DNA of 64,000 bases from CAVVFX01 sp963747535. GTDB taxonomy: Bacteria; Acidobacteriota; Terriglobia; Bryobacterales; Bryobacteraceae. This document shows positions 34,201-42,665 of this stretch, piece by piece. The stretch is taken from NCBI GenBank assembly GCA_963747535.1, contig CAVVFX010000007.1, positions 1 to 64,000 of the forward strand, read 5' to 3'. The notes beneath the pieces are model-generated. The model did no database searches. It was given only the letters and a program-made list of their open reading frames with translations, and was not told where the DNA came from. The stretch's first letter is position 1, and each line of letters starts with the position of its first letter. A program made the translations under genes and the position numbers.

Positions 34201-34869
34201 AATGCGGTGACAGGATATCCGGCGGCGCTGTTGCCGCCTTTTGCCAGCGGCATTGCACCGGGACAATTGATTCAGATCGGCGGGCGCAATCTGGGACCGG
34301 CTACGGCGGTCAACGGGCAAGCGGATGCGACGGGACGCCAGGCGACGGTGGTGGGGAATACGAGCGTGTTCTTCGACGAAATACCGGCGCCGCTACTCTC
34401 GGTCGGGGCAAGCACGATCGAGTGTTTCGCTCCCTTCGAAATCACCCGGACGACCAACGTGACCGTGGTGTCAAATAGCCAGAAGTCCAACACTGTCCGG
34501 CTGGGCGTGACCGCTACGGCTCCGCAGATTTTGAGCGTGACGAATCAGGACGGTACGCTGAACTCGGCGTCCAACCCAGCACACGTGGGGTCGACGATCG
34601 TAATCTATTCGAGCGGATTGGGGGAGACCAGCCCGCTGAGCGTCGACGGACTGGTGAACTCCGCGCCGCTGCCGGTCCCGTTGGCTGCGGTGACGGTTTA
34701 CTTGCCTGGCATCGAGGTCCAGCCGCAATTCCTGGGTGCGGCGCCGGGAATGATCGCGGGAATTGTGCAGGTGAACGTACTACTGCCGATGATCAATTAT
34801 CCGATGAGCCCGCTAAGTGCCAGCGTTAGTTTGAATGGAGCGAGCGCGCCACTCTATGTAGCGCAGTAG
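31213..34869 (+). CDS. secreted SBBP/BNR-repeat protein with Solibacter-type C-terminal domain
   Basis: The 1218-residue exported protein has a signal peptide (SCLFVVLLLPTLTARPLA) and an N-terminal domain of about 190 residues found before SBBP repeats (SPDRFVVQFGDTHALFRPGE to TIDPELAYTRYFGGSGSD). SBBP beta-propeller repeats of the type SYLGGGGLTQANAVAVDSAG follow. They are interrupted at about 265-545 by Asp-box/BNR repeats (SDQGATWQQ, TTNHGVTWQA, STDSGSTWQL, SHDGGQTFAT, STDAGKTFQP). The last about 230 residues, from GINAVTGYPAALLPPFASGI to the end, match the Solibacter C-terminal domain (TIGR03437). The function is unknown; such proteins are probably cell-surface or matrix propellers. GTG start after GGAGACCCCT. 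The domain is the best taxonomic marker of the window. Confidence 0.85.
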   Translation: MRSCTSCLFVVLLLPTLTARPLAFEQRSPDRFVVQFGDTHALFRPGEVSIGPITIRFLGSSGRVRLEGEGKASPSTYILPGLRRTFQQYPRLALRHLYPGIDAIFYGNGDHLEYDLLAGPHAHFENVQLVLAGAAQVRLNQDGGLRIEAGSGVLEQKLPRVFQSDGLEIAARYALLPGNRVAIRLGPHDARLGLTIDPELAYTRYFGGSGSDSASLVTPDAQGNLYVAGRSNSVNFPTTNGFQPNISPPLLALSNAGQTVTRLPVGDENSVISLAGTPDGAVVYALTPDALYVTSDQGATWQQRPPPFQTIIGQPSTIQVTVSDFAVDPIDPSQVFLATNRGLLSSGTGGLEGWGLNETGLPVGGNGSVNATWVTVSPIDHLTLYATTSQPGGLFKTTNHGVTWQALNPQVPGEVTNTPFPPVAALASNGTDLYVVDAFSNLLKSTDSGSTWQLLGQGLYGARMVALDPNAPNVYVTDFAGLQVSHDGGQTFATAPLPPVTSNLGAQQVAVDAATGNVYVGLQSSIYVSTDAGKTFQPVQATAPNLHALAALGGQVYAGADTPSVPFVMKLDPTGTQILYSTFLGGSLGDAINGIAVDAQGNCTVAGVTISPDFQVITTISSASPTGQPSGFVTKLSADGTRLIYSSLLGASKGVAVGSVALDVSGAAYITGQTPSRDFPTTPNSVQPAVPTSMCTRPSSSLFPSTNTGMNAFVSKLSTDGSALAYSTFLTGSCGSAGLGIGVDAAGEVIVVGSTTSPDFPTTPNAYQAAFPGLPDGPSPPNPLDAGFVTKLSAGGDKVLASSYLGGGGLTQANAVAVDSAGSVSLTGATIGMARGATPGAFQKKTADRCEPTISIGPSFPQYGTTDAFVLKLDPMLSTAQYLTYLGGACNDSGTGISLDPAGNAWIVGTTNSPDFPTRSLFQGQGISSGFVSEMSADRSQLLFSSWTDGVSLALDALGTAYLAGAAQGVSGIPKTAVEVLRIDPSTTPAVVIDGINAVTGYPAALLPPFASGIAPGQLIQIGGRNLGPATAVNGQADATGRQATVVGNTSVFFDEIPAPLLSVGASTIECFAPFEITRTTNVTVVSNSQKSNTVRLGVTATAPQILSVTNQDGTLNSASNPAHVGSTIVIYSSGLGETSPLSVDGLVNSAPLPVPLAAVTVYLPGIEVQPQFLGAAPGMIAGIVQVNVLLPMINYPMSPLSASVSLNGASAPLYVAQ

Positions 34870-34959
34870 CGGAGTGCCCGGAAGGGCCGTAACGGTGTGA
34901 CATATACTGGCGTTGGGAAAAACGGAAATCCCGGAGTAATGGAGAAAGGCGACTCCCAA

Positions 34960-36360
34960 ATGAACGAAAAACAGGACACGAATCATTCCCGGCGCGAGTT
35001 TTTGACGAAGACCGGCCGCGGCGTTGCGGTGTCGGCTCTGGCGGGAGTGGCACTCCCGCCCGTACACGCAGCGGGCAGCGATACGATTCAGTTGGCTTTG
35101 GTCGGCTGTGGCGGCCGCGGCACGGGAGCGGCGATCAACGCGCTCTCCGTAAAGAACGGTCCAGTGAAACTGGTCGCGATGGCCGACGTGGTTCCGGCGA
35201 AGCTCAACAGCAGCTACGACAAGCTCAAGACACAGTTCGGCGACCAGGTGGATGTGCCGCAGGAGCGCAGATTCCTCAGCTTCGACGCCTATCGCCAGGC
35301 GATGGATTCGCTCAAGACCGGCGATGTCGTCATCCTGGCCACGCCGCCCGCGTTCCGATGGGTGCAGTTCACCTATGCCATCGACAAGGGGCTCAACACC
35401 TTTATGGAGAAGCCGGTCTCCGTCGACGGTCCCACTACGCGCAGAATGATGAAGCTAGGGCAGGCGGCGTCCGAGAAAAACCTGAAGGTGGCCGTGGGCC
35501 TGATGGTGCGGCATTGCCGGGGACGGCAGGAGCTGAAGCGGCGGATCGATGCGGGCCAGATCGGCGACATCATTTCCCTGCGCGGCTACCGCATGGCGCG
35601 AGCTTCGGCCACCGTCGGGCCCAAGCCGGAGGGACAGAGCGAGTTGATTTACCAGATCGCGAACTTTCACTCCTTTCTGTGGGCCAGCGGAGGGTGCTTC
35701 AGCGACTACTACATTCACCAGATCGACGAATGCAGTTGGATGAAAGGCGCGTGGCCAGTGGAGGCCATGGCGGTCGGCGGACGCCACTACCGCGGTGATT
35801 CCCTGGACCAGAACTTTGACGTCTACTCGGTGGAGTATACCTTCCCCGATGGCACCAAGCTCTTCTACGATGGCCGGAACATGACCGGGTGTCACGACGA
35901 GTTTGCGAGCTATGCGCACGGGTCGAAGGGTTCGGCCGTGATCACGACACTGTCGCACACGCCGGGCATGGTGCGGATCTACAAAGGCCAGAAGATGCCG
36001 AGGGTACTTTCGAAAAAGGATCTGCCGCTACCGGCCGATCCGAACCTCGAATGGGCGTTTCCACAGCCGGAGAAGAGTCCCTACGATTGGGAATGGGACG
36101 ATCTTACGGAGGCTATTCGCGGGAATAAGCCGTATAACGAGGTACAGCGAGGAGCGGAAGCCAGCCTGGTGGCGTGCATGGGCCGTATGTCCGCGCATAC
36201 CGGCCAGATCATTACGTTCGACCAGATGCTGAACTCGCCGCACGAATTCGCCCCCGATGTGGACAAGCTGACGATGGATGGTCCCGCGCCGTTGAAGCTC
36301 GGTGTCGACGGCAAGTATCCGGTGCCGGAACCGGGCATCAAAAAGGACAGGGAATACTAA
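34960..36360 (+). CDS. TAT-exported Gfo/Idh/MocA family oxidoreductase
   Basis: The 466-residue protein has a twin-arginine signal (HSRREFLTKTGRGVAVSALA, cleavage near VHAA). A Rossmann domain follows with LALVGCGGRGTGAAINAL, whose GxGxxG-like turn binds NAD(P). The family motif EKPVSVDG contains the conserved Lys, and HQIDECSWMKG includes the catalytic-site His. The C-terminal half is the usual beta-sheet substrate domain. Exported members of this family carry tightly bound NADP in the periplasm and act on sugars or cyclitols; the substrate here is unknown. ATG 34960 is preceded by GGAGAAAGG; an upstream in-frame ATG at 34939 is also possible. Confidence 0.88.
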   Translation: MNEKQDTNHSRREFLTKTGRGVAVSALAGVALPPVHAAGSDTIQLALVGCGGRGTGAAINALSVKNGPVKLVAMADVVPAKLNSSYDKLKTQFGDQVDVPQERRFLSFDAYRQAMDSLKTGDVVILATPPAFRWVQFTYAIDKGLNTFMEKPVSVDGPTTRRMMKLGQAASEKNLKVAVGLMVRHCRGRQELKRRIDAGQIGDIISLRGYRMARASATVGPKPEGQSELIYQIANFHSFLWASGGCFSDYYIHQIDECSWMKGAWPVEAMAVGGRHYRGDSLDQNFDVYSVEYTFPDGTKLFYDGRNMTGCHDEFASYAHGSKGSAVITTLSHTPGMVRIYKGQKMPRVLSKKDLPLPADPNLEWAFPQPEKSPYDWEWDDLTEAIRGNKPYNEVQRGAEASLVACMGRMSAHTGQIITFDQMLNSPHEFAPDVDKLTMDGPAPLKLGVDGKYPVPEPGIKKDREY

Positions 36361-36477
36361 AATCTTTAACTATGAAATCTCGTTGCTCGGGATAAGTTTT
36401 CTTTCCTGGCAGTGGCTGGGACGCCTGTCAATCTCGAAAGGGACTGAAGAATACATCGCCGTATCGGCCCCCCGGGC

Positions 36478-36513
36478 GAGCGGCAGGATAGAGTCGAGCG
36501 GCAGTATAGAGTA
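36478..36513. repeat. 18-base tandem duplication
   Basis: GAGCGGCAGGATAGAGTC (36478-36495) is directly followed by GAGCGGCAGTATAGAGTA (36496-36513), with 16 of 18 identical. It lies about 95 bases before the GH50-like gene start, in the 246-base gap after the oxidoreductase gene. The copies contain TATAGAGT-like -10 sequences, so the duplication may alter promoter activity or operator number. Confidence 0.55.
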
Positions 36514-36606
36514 GAGTACAAGAACTTACCCAGGGAAGGGCAGTCTCGCCGCTTCCCTCGGCCAGGCCGGGATCGTCGCGCTGGCGGACCGGCAAGGAGC
36601 CTTCTC

Positions 36607-38496
36607 GTGTATCGACATCTCATGGTTGCCCTGGCCGTTGCCACCGCCGCCGCAATTCTTCCGACCCTCGCGCCAGCCGCCATGCCCCAGCGCGTCGTCT
36701 TCGAAGGCGCTACCTTCGAACAGAAATGGACCTTGCACGACCTCGACGCGGCACTCCCCACTGACTGGACCGGCTACAACTTCCTGGTCCTGGAGATGAA
36801 AGCTTCCTCGCCCCAGCGCTTCGAACTGATCCTCTACAGCGGCGAGCACGCGCAGCGCAGGCAGATGCAGCCGTTCGCCAATCTCTGGATTCGCGCGTCC
36901 GTGCCTTTGCAGTACTACCGGCAGCCGAAACGCACTGGCACCGATCTGGCCTCCATCGGCAAGGTCCCGCAAAATACCTTCTGGATCAGCACGGGCGGCG
37001 CCATGGGGCCCTTGAATGCCGTCGACGCGATCGGGGTTGCGATGCGTACGCCGTTGGGGAAGCCGACGCTTGAAATCCGCTCCGTGCGGCTGGCGAAAGA
37101 CGATCCCGGTTCCGATGTGCTCGACCGGAAACCGGTCGTCGACCAGTTCGGCCAATGGATCCCGGCGGATTGGCCGGGAAAGATCACCAGTCTCGTGCAG
37201 TTGCAGAAGGATTGGGCATCCGAGGATGCGGCGTTAACCACGGGCGACTTCGGCTTCTGCAAGTACGGCGGCTACCGCAACACGACGGCAAAGGCGACGG
37301 GATTCTTCCGCGTGGAGCAGATCGATGGACGATGGTGGTTTGTCGATCCCGACGGCCACCTGTTCTACTCCACGAGTTCGACCGGGATGGGCGCAGGCGG
37401 AGGCGAATCCCGCTTGCAGGGCAGGGAAGACTATTTTGCAGCGTTGCCGCCGGCCGAGAGGGACACGGCGGCGAGCATGGTTCCGAGCCGGCGTCCGCAG
37501 TCCGGCTTCTACGCCTGGAATCTCCTGCGTCGTTACGGGGCCGAACACCGGGACAATTGGGTTGACCTGGACATCCGCCGGATGGAGTCGTGGGGACTGA
37601 ATACGATCGGGAACTGGAGCGATACGCGGCTTTGGGACGCGCACAAAAAAGCCTACGTCGTCGAGCTGCGAGGGTGGGGCATGGAGACGGGTTACCTGGG
37701 AATGCCCGACGTGTTTTCGGAAGAGTTCCCAAGGATCGTTGACGAGGCGGCTGCCCGCCAATGTACGCCCCGCAAGGACGATCCTTACCTGCTCGGATAC
37801 TTTATCGCCAACGAACCGCCCTGGCCGGGCCGTGAATCGCTGGTGGTGGATCTGATTCTGGAGCGTCCGCCAAGCGCCATCCAACGGGAAGCCAAAGCGT
37901 TTCTCGCGGACGGCGACACACCGGAGCGTCGCAAGCAGTTTATTTACCGTGCTTTCAAAAAGTATTTACAGGTGATTAATGCGGCGGTCCGGAAGCACGA
38001 TCCGAATCACCTCAATCTGGGACTCCGTTTCGGCGGCAGCCTGCCGCCGGAGGAGATGCTGCGCGCATCCGGCGCGTTCGATGTCTACAGCCTGAACGTC
38101 TACTCGACCTCGGTCAACCGGAAGACGCTGGAGGAGATCTATCGGGTGACAGGGCGGCCGATCATTGTCGGGGAGTTTCATTTCGGCGTGCCCGGTCGCG
38201 GCCTGGCGGCCGGATTGGTGCAGGTTCGGGATCAGGCCGAGCGCGGCGTCGCCTATCGATACTATGTGGAGCAGGCGGCGGCGTTTCCGGCGTTCATCGG
38301 TTCGAGTTGGTTTGAATGGGTCGACCAGCCGAACACGGGAAGGTTCGACGGGGAGAACTATAACATCGGACTGGTGGACGTGACCGACCGGCCGTACGAC
38401 GAGTTGATCGAAGCCATGAAGGCTACACACCGGCGCCTTCAGGCGGTGCATGGCGGAAAGGCCGCGCCGTTCGACACGCCGGCAAAAACACAATAG
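36607..38496 (+). CDS. secreted clan GH-A glycosidase, GH50 agarase-like
   Basis: The 629-residue protein has a signal peptide (MVALAVATAAAILPTLAPA), an N-terminal beta-sandwich, carbohydrate-binding-like domain (about 28-165), and a (beta/alpha)8 catalytic domain (about 225-610). The block GFFRVEQIDGRWWFVDPDGH is the start seen in GH50-type beta-agarases. The acid/base is Glu403 in GYFIANEPPW and the nucleophile Glu523 in PIIVGEFHFG, as required in clan GH-A. Substrates of the family are agar-type galactans, but many soil homologues are uncharacterised, so the specificity is uncertain. GTG 36607 has AAGGAG eight bases upstream. It converges with the acetamidase/formamidase family gene, 8 bases apart. 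Confidence 0.78.
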   Translation: MYRHLMVALAVATAAAILPTLAPAAMPQRVVFEGATFEQKWTLHDLDAALPTDWTGYNFLVLEMKASSPQRFELILYSGEHAQRRQMQPFANLWIRASVPLQYYRQPKRTGTDLASIGKVPQNTFWISTGGAMGPLNAVDAIGVAMRTPLGKPTLEIRSVRLAKDDPGSDVLDRKPVVDQFGQWIPADWPGKITSLVQLQKDWASEDAALTTGDFGFCKYGGYRNTTAKATGFFRVEQIDGRWWFVDPDGHLFYSTSSTGMGAGGGESRLQGREDYFAALPPAERDTAASMVPSRRPQSGFYAWNLLRRYGAEHRDNWVDLDIRRMESWGLNTIGNWSDTRLWDAHKKAYVVELRGWGMETGYLGMPDVFSEEFPRIVDEAAARQCTPRKDDPYLLGYFIANEPPWPGRESLVVDLILERPPSAIQREAKAFLADGDTPERRKQFIYRAFKKYLQVINAAVRKHDPNHLNLGLRFGGSLPPEEMLRASGAFDVYSLNVYSTSVNRKTLEEIYRVTGRPIIVGEFHFGVPGRGLAAGLVQVRDQAERGVAYRYYVEQAAAFPAFIGSSWFEWVDQPNTGRFDGENYNIGLVDVTDRPYDELIEAMKATHRRLQAVHGGKAAPFDTPAKTQ

Positions 38497-38504
38497 CGGC
38501 GTAC

Positions 38505-39503
38505 TTACTGAATCAGGTACTTTTTCGGCACCTTCAATGCCATCGATCCGGCGACCGTAACAACGTCATACTTGCCTTGCATCGCGATCAGTAAGTGCGC
38601 GGCCCAGGGCTCCAGATGATATTCGCGGGTCAGCCAGCCGACCATGTCCGTTGTAGCCATCTGCAGGGCACGGTTTAAACTGCTCACGAATTCCGGCTGG
38701 GCACCCACGCTGATGAGGTAATCCGCATTCTCCAGGCGCGGTCCGGCCAGATTCATCTGCTTGCGGACTTCGACGCTGAACTCCACGTCCATGGAGGTTT
38801 CGATACCGTTGCCGGTCGGCTCGCCATCAGCCATGAGCGCGTGCCCGTCTCCGACATAGAGCAACGCCCCTGGATGGTATACAGGCAGTATCACAGTGGC
38901 GCCTTCGCGCACTTCGTTGTAATCCAGGTTGCCGCCGTAACTGCCCGCCGGACCGGAGGTCGGAGCAAAATCGCCCGGCGCGGCCACGCCGATGCAGCCC
39001 AGCATAGGGATCGCCGGAAACTCCAGCTTGATCCGCTGGCTGGCGGGATCGCGCAGCCGTACGGTGTGGCGCTCGAGGTCGATATCCCAGCGCACCATGT
39101 TGGAACGGCCGCGAATGACGCGGTCGGGCCGGGTCTTATCGGAATAGATCCCCTCGATTGCCTCGGGCTCGAGCGCATACAAGCCCAGGCGGAAGCCCGA
39201 ATAGCCCCAGTCGCGATTCAGGCGCACCTTGCGCAAATGCACCAGGATGCCGTCGCCGGGCTCCGCGCCTTCGATAAAGAAAGGTCCCGTCAGCGGATTG
39301 CCCGGCTCGGGATGGCGGACGTCGCCGTGTAAATCGCGGCCGCTCGAATCGACGGTTTGGGTGGCCACCACGTCGCCCGGGCGGATTCGCTTGAGCACCG
39401 GATTCGTGTGGGCAAAGGTCCGATAATAGACGGCGGGAACGAGAGGTTGGGTTTGGGCGGCCAGTATAGCCGCCGGGAGCAGAAGCAGGATGACTCGGCC
39501 CAT
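38505..39503 (-). CDS. secreted acetamidase/formamidase family protein
   Basis: The 332-residue protein has a signal peptide (VILLLLPAAILAAQTQP) and matches the FmdA/AmdA family: IRPGDVVATQTVDSSGRDLHGD near the start (residues about 41-62), GPFFIEGAEPGDGILVHLRK as the central metal-binding block, and MLGCIGVAAPGD, with GSYGGNLDYNEVREGATVILP split across residues 188-208 and LYVGDGHALMADGE, the family's core. Such enzymes release ammonia from formamide or acetamide, but exported acidobacterial members may act on other amides. It is convergent with the GH50-like gene. Confidence 0.85.
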   Translation of the reverse strand: MGRVILLLLPAAILAAQTQPLVPAVYYRTFAHTNPVLKRIRPGDVVATQTVDSSGRDLHGDVRHPEPGNPLTGPFFIEGAEPGDGILVHLRKVRLNRDWGYSGFRLGLYALEPEAIEGIYSDKTRPDRVIRGRSNMVRWDIDLERHTVRLRDPASQRIKLEFPAIPMLGCIGVAAPGDFAPTSGPAGSYGGNLDYNEVREGATVILPVYHPGALLYVGDGHALMADGEPTGNGIETSMDVEFSVEVRKQMNLAGPRLENADYLISVGAQPEFVSSLNRALQMATTDMVGWLTREYHLEPWAAHLLIAMQGKYDVVTVAGSMALKVPKKYLIQ

Positions 39504-39894
39504 GGAAGCCGAGTATACCGCGCTTGATGCTACTGGATGCCACGTCCTCCCGGGGGATCCGGGATAAGCGCATACTTAAGCCCCGCCGGCTGTGCGGTGA
39601 ATATAAATTGGCGTCACGCTCGAGACTGCGGGGCCGAGTTTGTTGTCCCGCAGATTAGCACGCTCTGACTGGAAGAGTCAAAACCATTGGGTCTATGAGT
39701 GAAAGGCACCCCGATCCCGCAGCTTGGCCCCAACGCGACATCCGGACCAGTTGGGAACCGGTGATATGCCCGAATTGCCTTCGATAACGGGTACAATCCG
39801 CGAAAACCAAGTTCAGCTTATAGAAGGTGTGCAAGCGAACCCGACTTCATTTCGCAGTCTTCGATGGCTGCGAACTTCGCATGGATGAGGTCGT
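39504..39894. other. intergenic region without a gene
   Basis: I see nothing convincing in these 390 bases. The small open frames lack motifs. The region contains the promoter of the acetamidase/formamidase family gene and the 3' side of the DUF3592 gene. Confidence 0.4.
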
Positions 39895-40842
39895 TTAGCG
39901 CGGCCAGACAGCTACGCCCCCGGCAAGCAGGGCGAACGGGAGGAGGCCGATGAGCCACCCGATTGAGGGATCGCGGTTGAGCGTGGCGTCGTCGGGATCG
40001 GCAGGGTTGACGTAGCAACTTACGGTCGAGCCCGGTCGGTAGCCTTTGGTGATACGCTTCGCTGAAGCCCATCCGCTGGTTGAATACTCAAAAAAGCTGT
40101 AGGTGTCGGAACGGTGCTCGTGGTCATCCGCCAAGTACGAGTAGAGTATCTCCGGAGAATAGCCGTCGCTGCCCTTGGTGGTGGCATGCCGCCGGACTTC
40201 GCTGCGAAGAATTTTGCACTCTCGGGCGCGCCACGAGCGTGCTGTGATGGCGTGGTGCACGGGGCCCAGTAGAAACGCCATGAACAAAATCAAGCCGACT
40301 ACAATCAGCAATGCGGCCGCGAACCGGCGGCCGGCAATGGGGTTGGAGGCATGCCAGGCGCGCGGTTGCGGCCGGACACGAAATACGACGCTGTAGAATC
40401 CAGCGGCCCCGATGAATACGAAGAGCAGGGGGATCGGGAGGAACAGAAGAAACGCGAGGCCAGTGCCTTTCCGTTCGAGCAACGTACCCGCCGGATCGCG
40501 AGGATCGAGATAGCAGGTTGCGCGGGAGCCGGCCGGCCAGCGGCGCGTGTAGCGAACAGCATCCCGGTATGTCCCAAAGGGGCGGGAACTACGCACGGAC
40601 TCGCCAGTGGAACATGTGTAGCGGAGATAGGCAAACCACGGAGAAGGATAGCTCGATTCGCGCACCTCGCTTTCAATGATCTGGCACGGGACCGACTGCC
40701 ATGTGTAAGTGGCCGCGGAGGCGATCACATCGCGAACTATCATCACCGCGAAAAAGATGCCCAAAACAAAGAAGGGTACGAAGACGCAGCCAGCCGCCCG
40801 GGACGCAGGTTTCGGGTTGGATGCTGAACCCATTCTTTCCAC
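39895..40842 (-). CDS. membrane protein with two DUF3592 domains
   Basis: The 315-residue protein contains two similar halves, each a DUF3592 extracytoplasmic beta domain between membrane helices. The first (about 45-125) reads WQSVPCQIIESEVRESSYP to GSRATCYLDPRDPAGTLLER; the second (about 205-290) reads SWRARECKILRSEVRRHATT to GSTVSCYVNPADPDDATLNR. Helices lie at about 19-40, 128-150, 172-196 and 296-312. In each half the ending (G)STxxCYxxPxDPxxATL is the DUF3592 signature. The role is unknown. There is no clear partner gene on either side. Confidence 0.8.
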   Translation of the reverse strand: MERMGSASNPKPASRAAGCVFVPFFVLGIFFAVMIVRDVIASAATYTWQSVPCQIIESEVRESSYPSPWFAYLRYTCSTGESVRSSRPFGTYRDAVRYTRRWPAGSRATCYLDPRDPAGTLLERKGTGLAFLLFLPIPLLFVFIGAAGFYSVVFRVRPQPRAWHASNPIAGRRFAAALLIVVGLILFMAFLLGPVHHAITARSWRARECKILRSEVRRHATTKGSDGYSPEILYSYLADDHEHRSDTYSFFEYSTSGWASAKRITKGYRPGSTVSCYVNPADPDDATLNRDPSIGWLIGLLPFALLAGGVAVWPR

Positions 40843-41287
40843 TGTAAGCCAGCCGGGTGTTCTCTGTACCTATTAAATAGACAACGCCGCCGCATTCGAG
40901 CCCAGGCATTATGGGACGGTCGGCATTCCGCGAACTATCCCTAATGAGGCTCGGGGAGATTGCCTGTCGGCGCCCGATTCTTGGTCAGGTGGACTAACAA
41001 CGCGACATACGGCTAAGTGAGGTGTGACAATCGCTGGGTTTGACGGGATCGGTCGGAAGTGCGAACCGGCTGACCTACCTCGCCGAAGTGCCGCAACGGC
41101 TTAGCCATGGACGTTGCGATATATCCGCCGAAAATCCCTCTACCCGTTCCCGCGGCGAGGCTGAATCGCTTGAATGAGAGCGCAAAGCTCTCAGATTACC
41201 GCTGGAGAGACTTCCGTCGGAAATTCGCACCCCTATCTGCGTGGCATGGAAGCTAACCTTTGGGGCGGCAGCCAGTCTAACGACCAT
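40843..41287. other. divergent intergenic region, no gene recognised
   Basis: This 445-base stretch separates the DUF3592 gene (leftward) from the DUF4097 gene (rightward). TATTAAATAG near 40870 is an AT-rich patch that may belong to the leftward promoter. No repeat or gene stands out. Confidence 0.4.
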
Positions 41288-42091
41288 ATGAAGAACCTCA
41301 CTCTTCCCCTCACGCTCCTGCTGAGTGTCTCGGCCTTGCCGGCCCTCCAGTCTAAGGCAACCCTCGATTGCAATAACGACCACGGCGGCAGCAACCGCTC
41401 CCATTTCTGCGAAATGCGCGAGCAAACCGTCTCCGCTAACGGCATGATCTCCGTGGACGCAAGCAAGAACGGCGGCATCTCCATCAAAGGCTGGGACCGC
41501 GCCGATGTCCTGGTGCGTGCCCAGGTACGTGCGTATGCCCCCACGGATGACCAGGCCAGGGACTTGGCGCGCCAGATCAACGTCCAGACCGCAGGTACGC
41601 AGGTTCGCGCCTACGGGCCACCGAACGATAGCGAGCGCAACTGGTCGGTGAGCTATGAAATCTTCGTTCCCTCCCGGTTTTCGGCTAACCTCGAAACGGT
41701 GAACGGCGGCGTCTCCATCAGCGATGTCATCGGCGACCTGGAGTTCAAAACCGTTAATGGTGGGTTGAGCCTGCGCCGCATTGGCGGATACGTGCACGGC
41801 CGCACCACCAATGGCGGTGTGTCTATTGAACTGAACGGCGATCGTTGGGAGGGGCAGGGCTTGGACGTGACTACCACTAACGGCGGCGTCAGCCTGCGCG
41901 TGCCGCAGAACTACTCCGCACAACTCGAAGCCCACACCAACAACGGCAGAATTCACGCGGACGTGCCACAAGGTCAGATGCAGTCTGAGCCCGGTCGCCC
42001 GGCGAACCACATCTCCACGTCAATAGGCATGGGCGGAGCGACTCTGAAGGTCGCAACCACCAACGGAGGGGTATCCCTTTCGCGGATCTGA
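41288..42091 (+). CDS. secreted DUF4097-type beta-helix protein
   Basis: The 267-residue protein has a signal peptide (LTLPLTLLLSVSALPALQS) and a DUF4097/putative-adhesin beta-helix built from repeats of the form (V/T)NGGVS: NGGISIKG, VNGGVSIS, VNGGLSLR, TNGGVSIE, TNGGVSLR, NNGRIHAD, TNGGVSLS. Each repeat is spaced 18-30 residues, giving stacked turns. Such proteins are often found next to anti-sigma factors or ECF sigma genes; here no such neighbour is present. It likely sits in the periplasm or at the cell surface. ATG 41288 was chosen because the signal peptide begins there; the longer open frame upstream is unsupported. Confidence 0.83.
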   Translation: MKNLTLPLTLLLSVSALPALQSKATLDCNNDHGGSNRSHFCEMREQTVSANGMISVDASKNGGISIKGWDRADVLVRAQVRAYAPTDDQARDLARQINVQTAGTQVRAYGPPNDSERNWSVSYEIFVPSRFSANLETVNGGVSISDVIGDLEFKTVNGGLSLRRIGGYVHGRTTNGGVSIELNGDRWEGQGLDVTTTNGGVSLRVPQNYSAQLEAHTNNGRIHADVPQGQMQSEPGRPANHISTSIGMGGATLKVATTNGGVSLSRI

Positions 42092-42139
42092 GCGTCGCAT
42101 AACGTGGCGTCCGCCGCGTTCGGTGCAAATCCTGATGGG

Positions 42140-42496
42140 CTAAGTCGCTTTCTTCAAAGTCACCGTACCCGACTCCGTCCCGTTCTCGCGCCTGAGTTCG
42201 ACCGTACCTTTCAGTTCATCGCCGTCCGATTTCAGTTCGAAATGGATCGTTCCCTTTTCGCCCACCGTGACATCGAGGATGATTTTGTCCCCGTCGATTT
42301 TGGCGTTCTGAAACTGGTGCTGCTGGCCGGCATCCGGCCCTCCGCTACCACTCAGCGTGGCGCCGTCCTGTTTGAGTACGAAGTAAAGAGGATGCGATTC
42401 CCCATTCGTCACACCTTCTCCTGACCAGTTGCCGGTGAGGTCCGCAGCCAGGGCGGACGCAGCGAACACTAATATTGCGAGCAGGAACTTGTGCAT
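42140..42496 (-). CDS. small secreted lipocalin-like protein
   Basis: The 118-residue protein has a signal peptide (MHKFLLAILVFAASALA, cleavage before ADLTG) and a single beta-rich domain starting LTGNWSGEGVTNGESHPLYF and containing KIDGDKIILDVTVGEKGTIH. The pattern (TGxW ... LxLKQDGxxLSGSGG ... GxxIxFxL) occurs in many acidobacterial secreted proteins and resembles a short lipocalin-like barrel. The ligand is unknown. AAGGAG lies seven bases before ATG. It is separated from the upstream DUF1552 gene by a terminator-like hairpin, so it is probably transcribed on its own. Confidence 0.75.
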   Translation of the reverse strand: MHKFLLAILVFAASALAADLTGNWSGEGVTNGESHPLYFVLKQDGATLSGSGGPDAGQQHQFQNAKIDGDKIILDVTVGEKGTIHFELKSDGDELKGTVELRRENGTESGTVTLKKAT

Positions 42497-42570
42497 ATAT
42501 CTCCTTGCGGTGAATACGGAGATTCTCCGGGAATGTTCCCGGAATCCGTCCCACCGCGCGAGAGCAGGCG

Positions 42571-42624
42571 AAAACGCCTACTCCACAAAGAGAATCAACT
42601 GTTTGCAAGCCTTGTGGAGTAGGC
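42571..42624 (-). terminator. long-stem terminator of the DUF1592/DUF1552 unit
   Basis: On the minus strand GCCTACTCCACAA pairs perfectly with TTGTGGAGTAGGC (42612-42624 with 42576-42588; 13 base pairs, 23-base loop), followed by GTTTT. It lies 42 bases after the stop of the DUF1552 gene and before the start of the lipocalin-like gene. Confidence 0.65.
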
Positions 42625-42665
42625 CTTTGGGGCAGGCCACTAGTCTGGTCTCGATCGCCGCCTGG

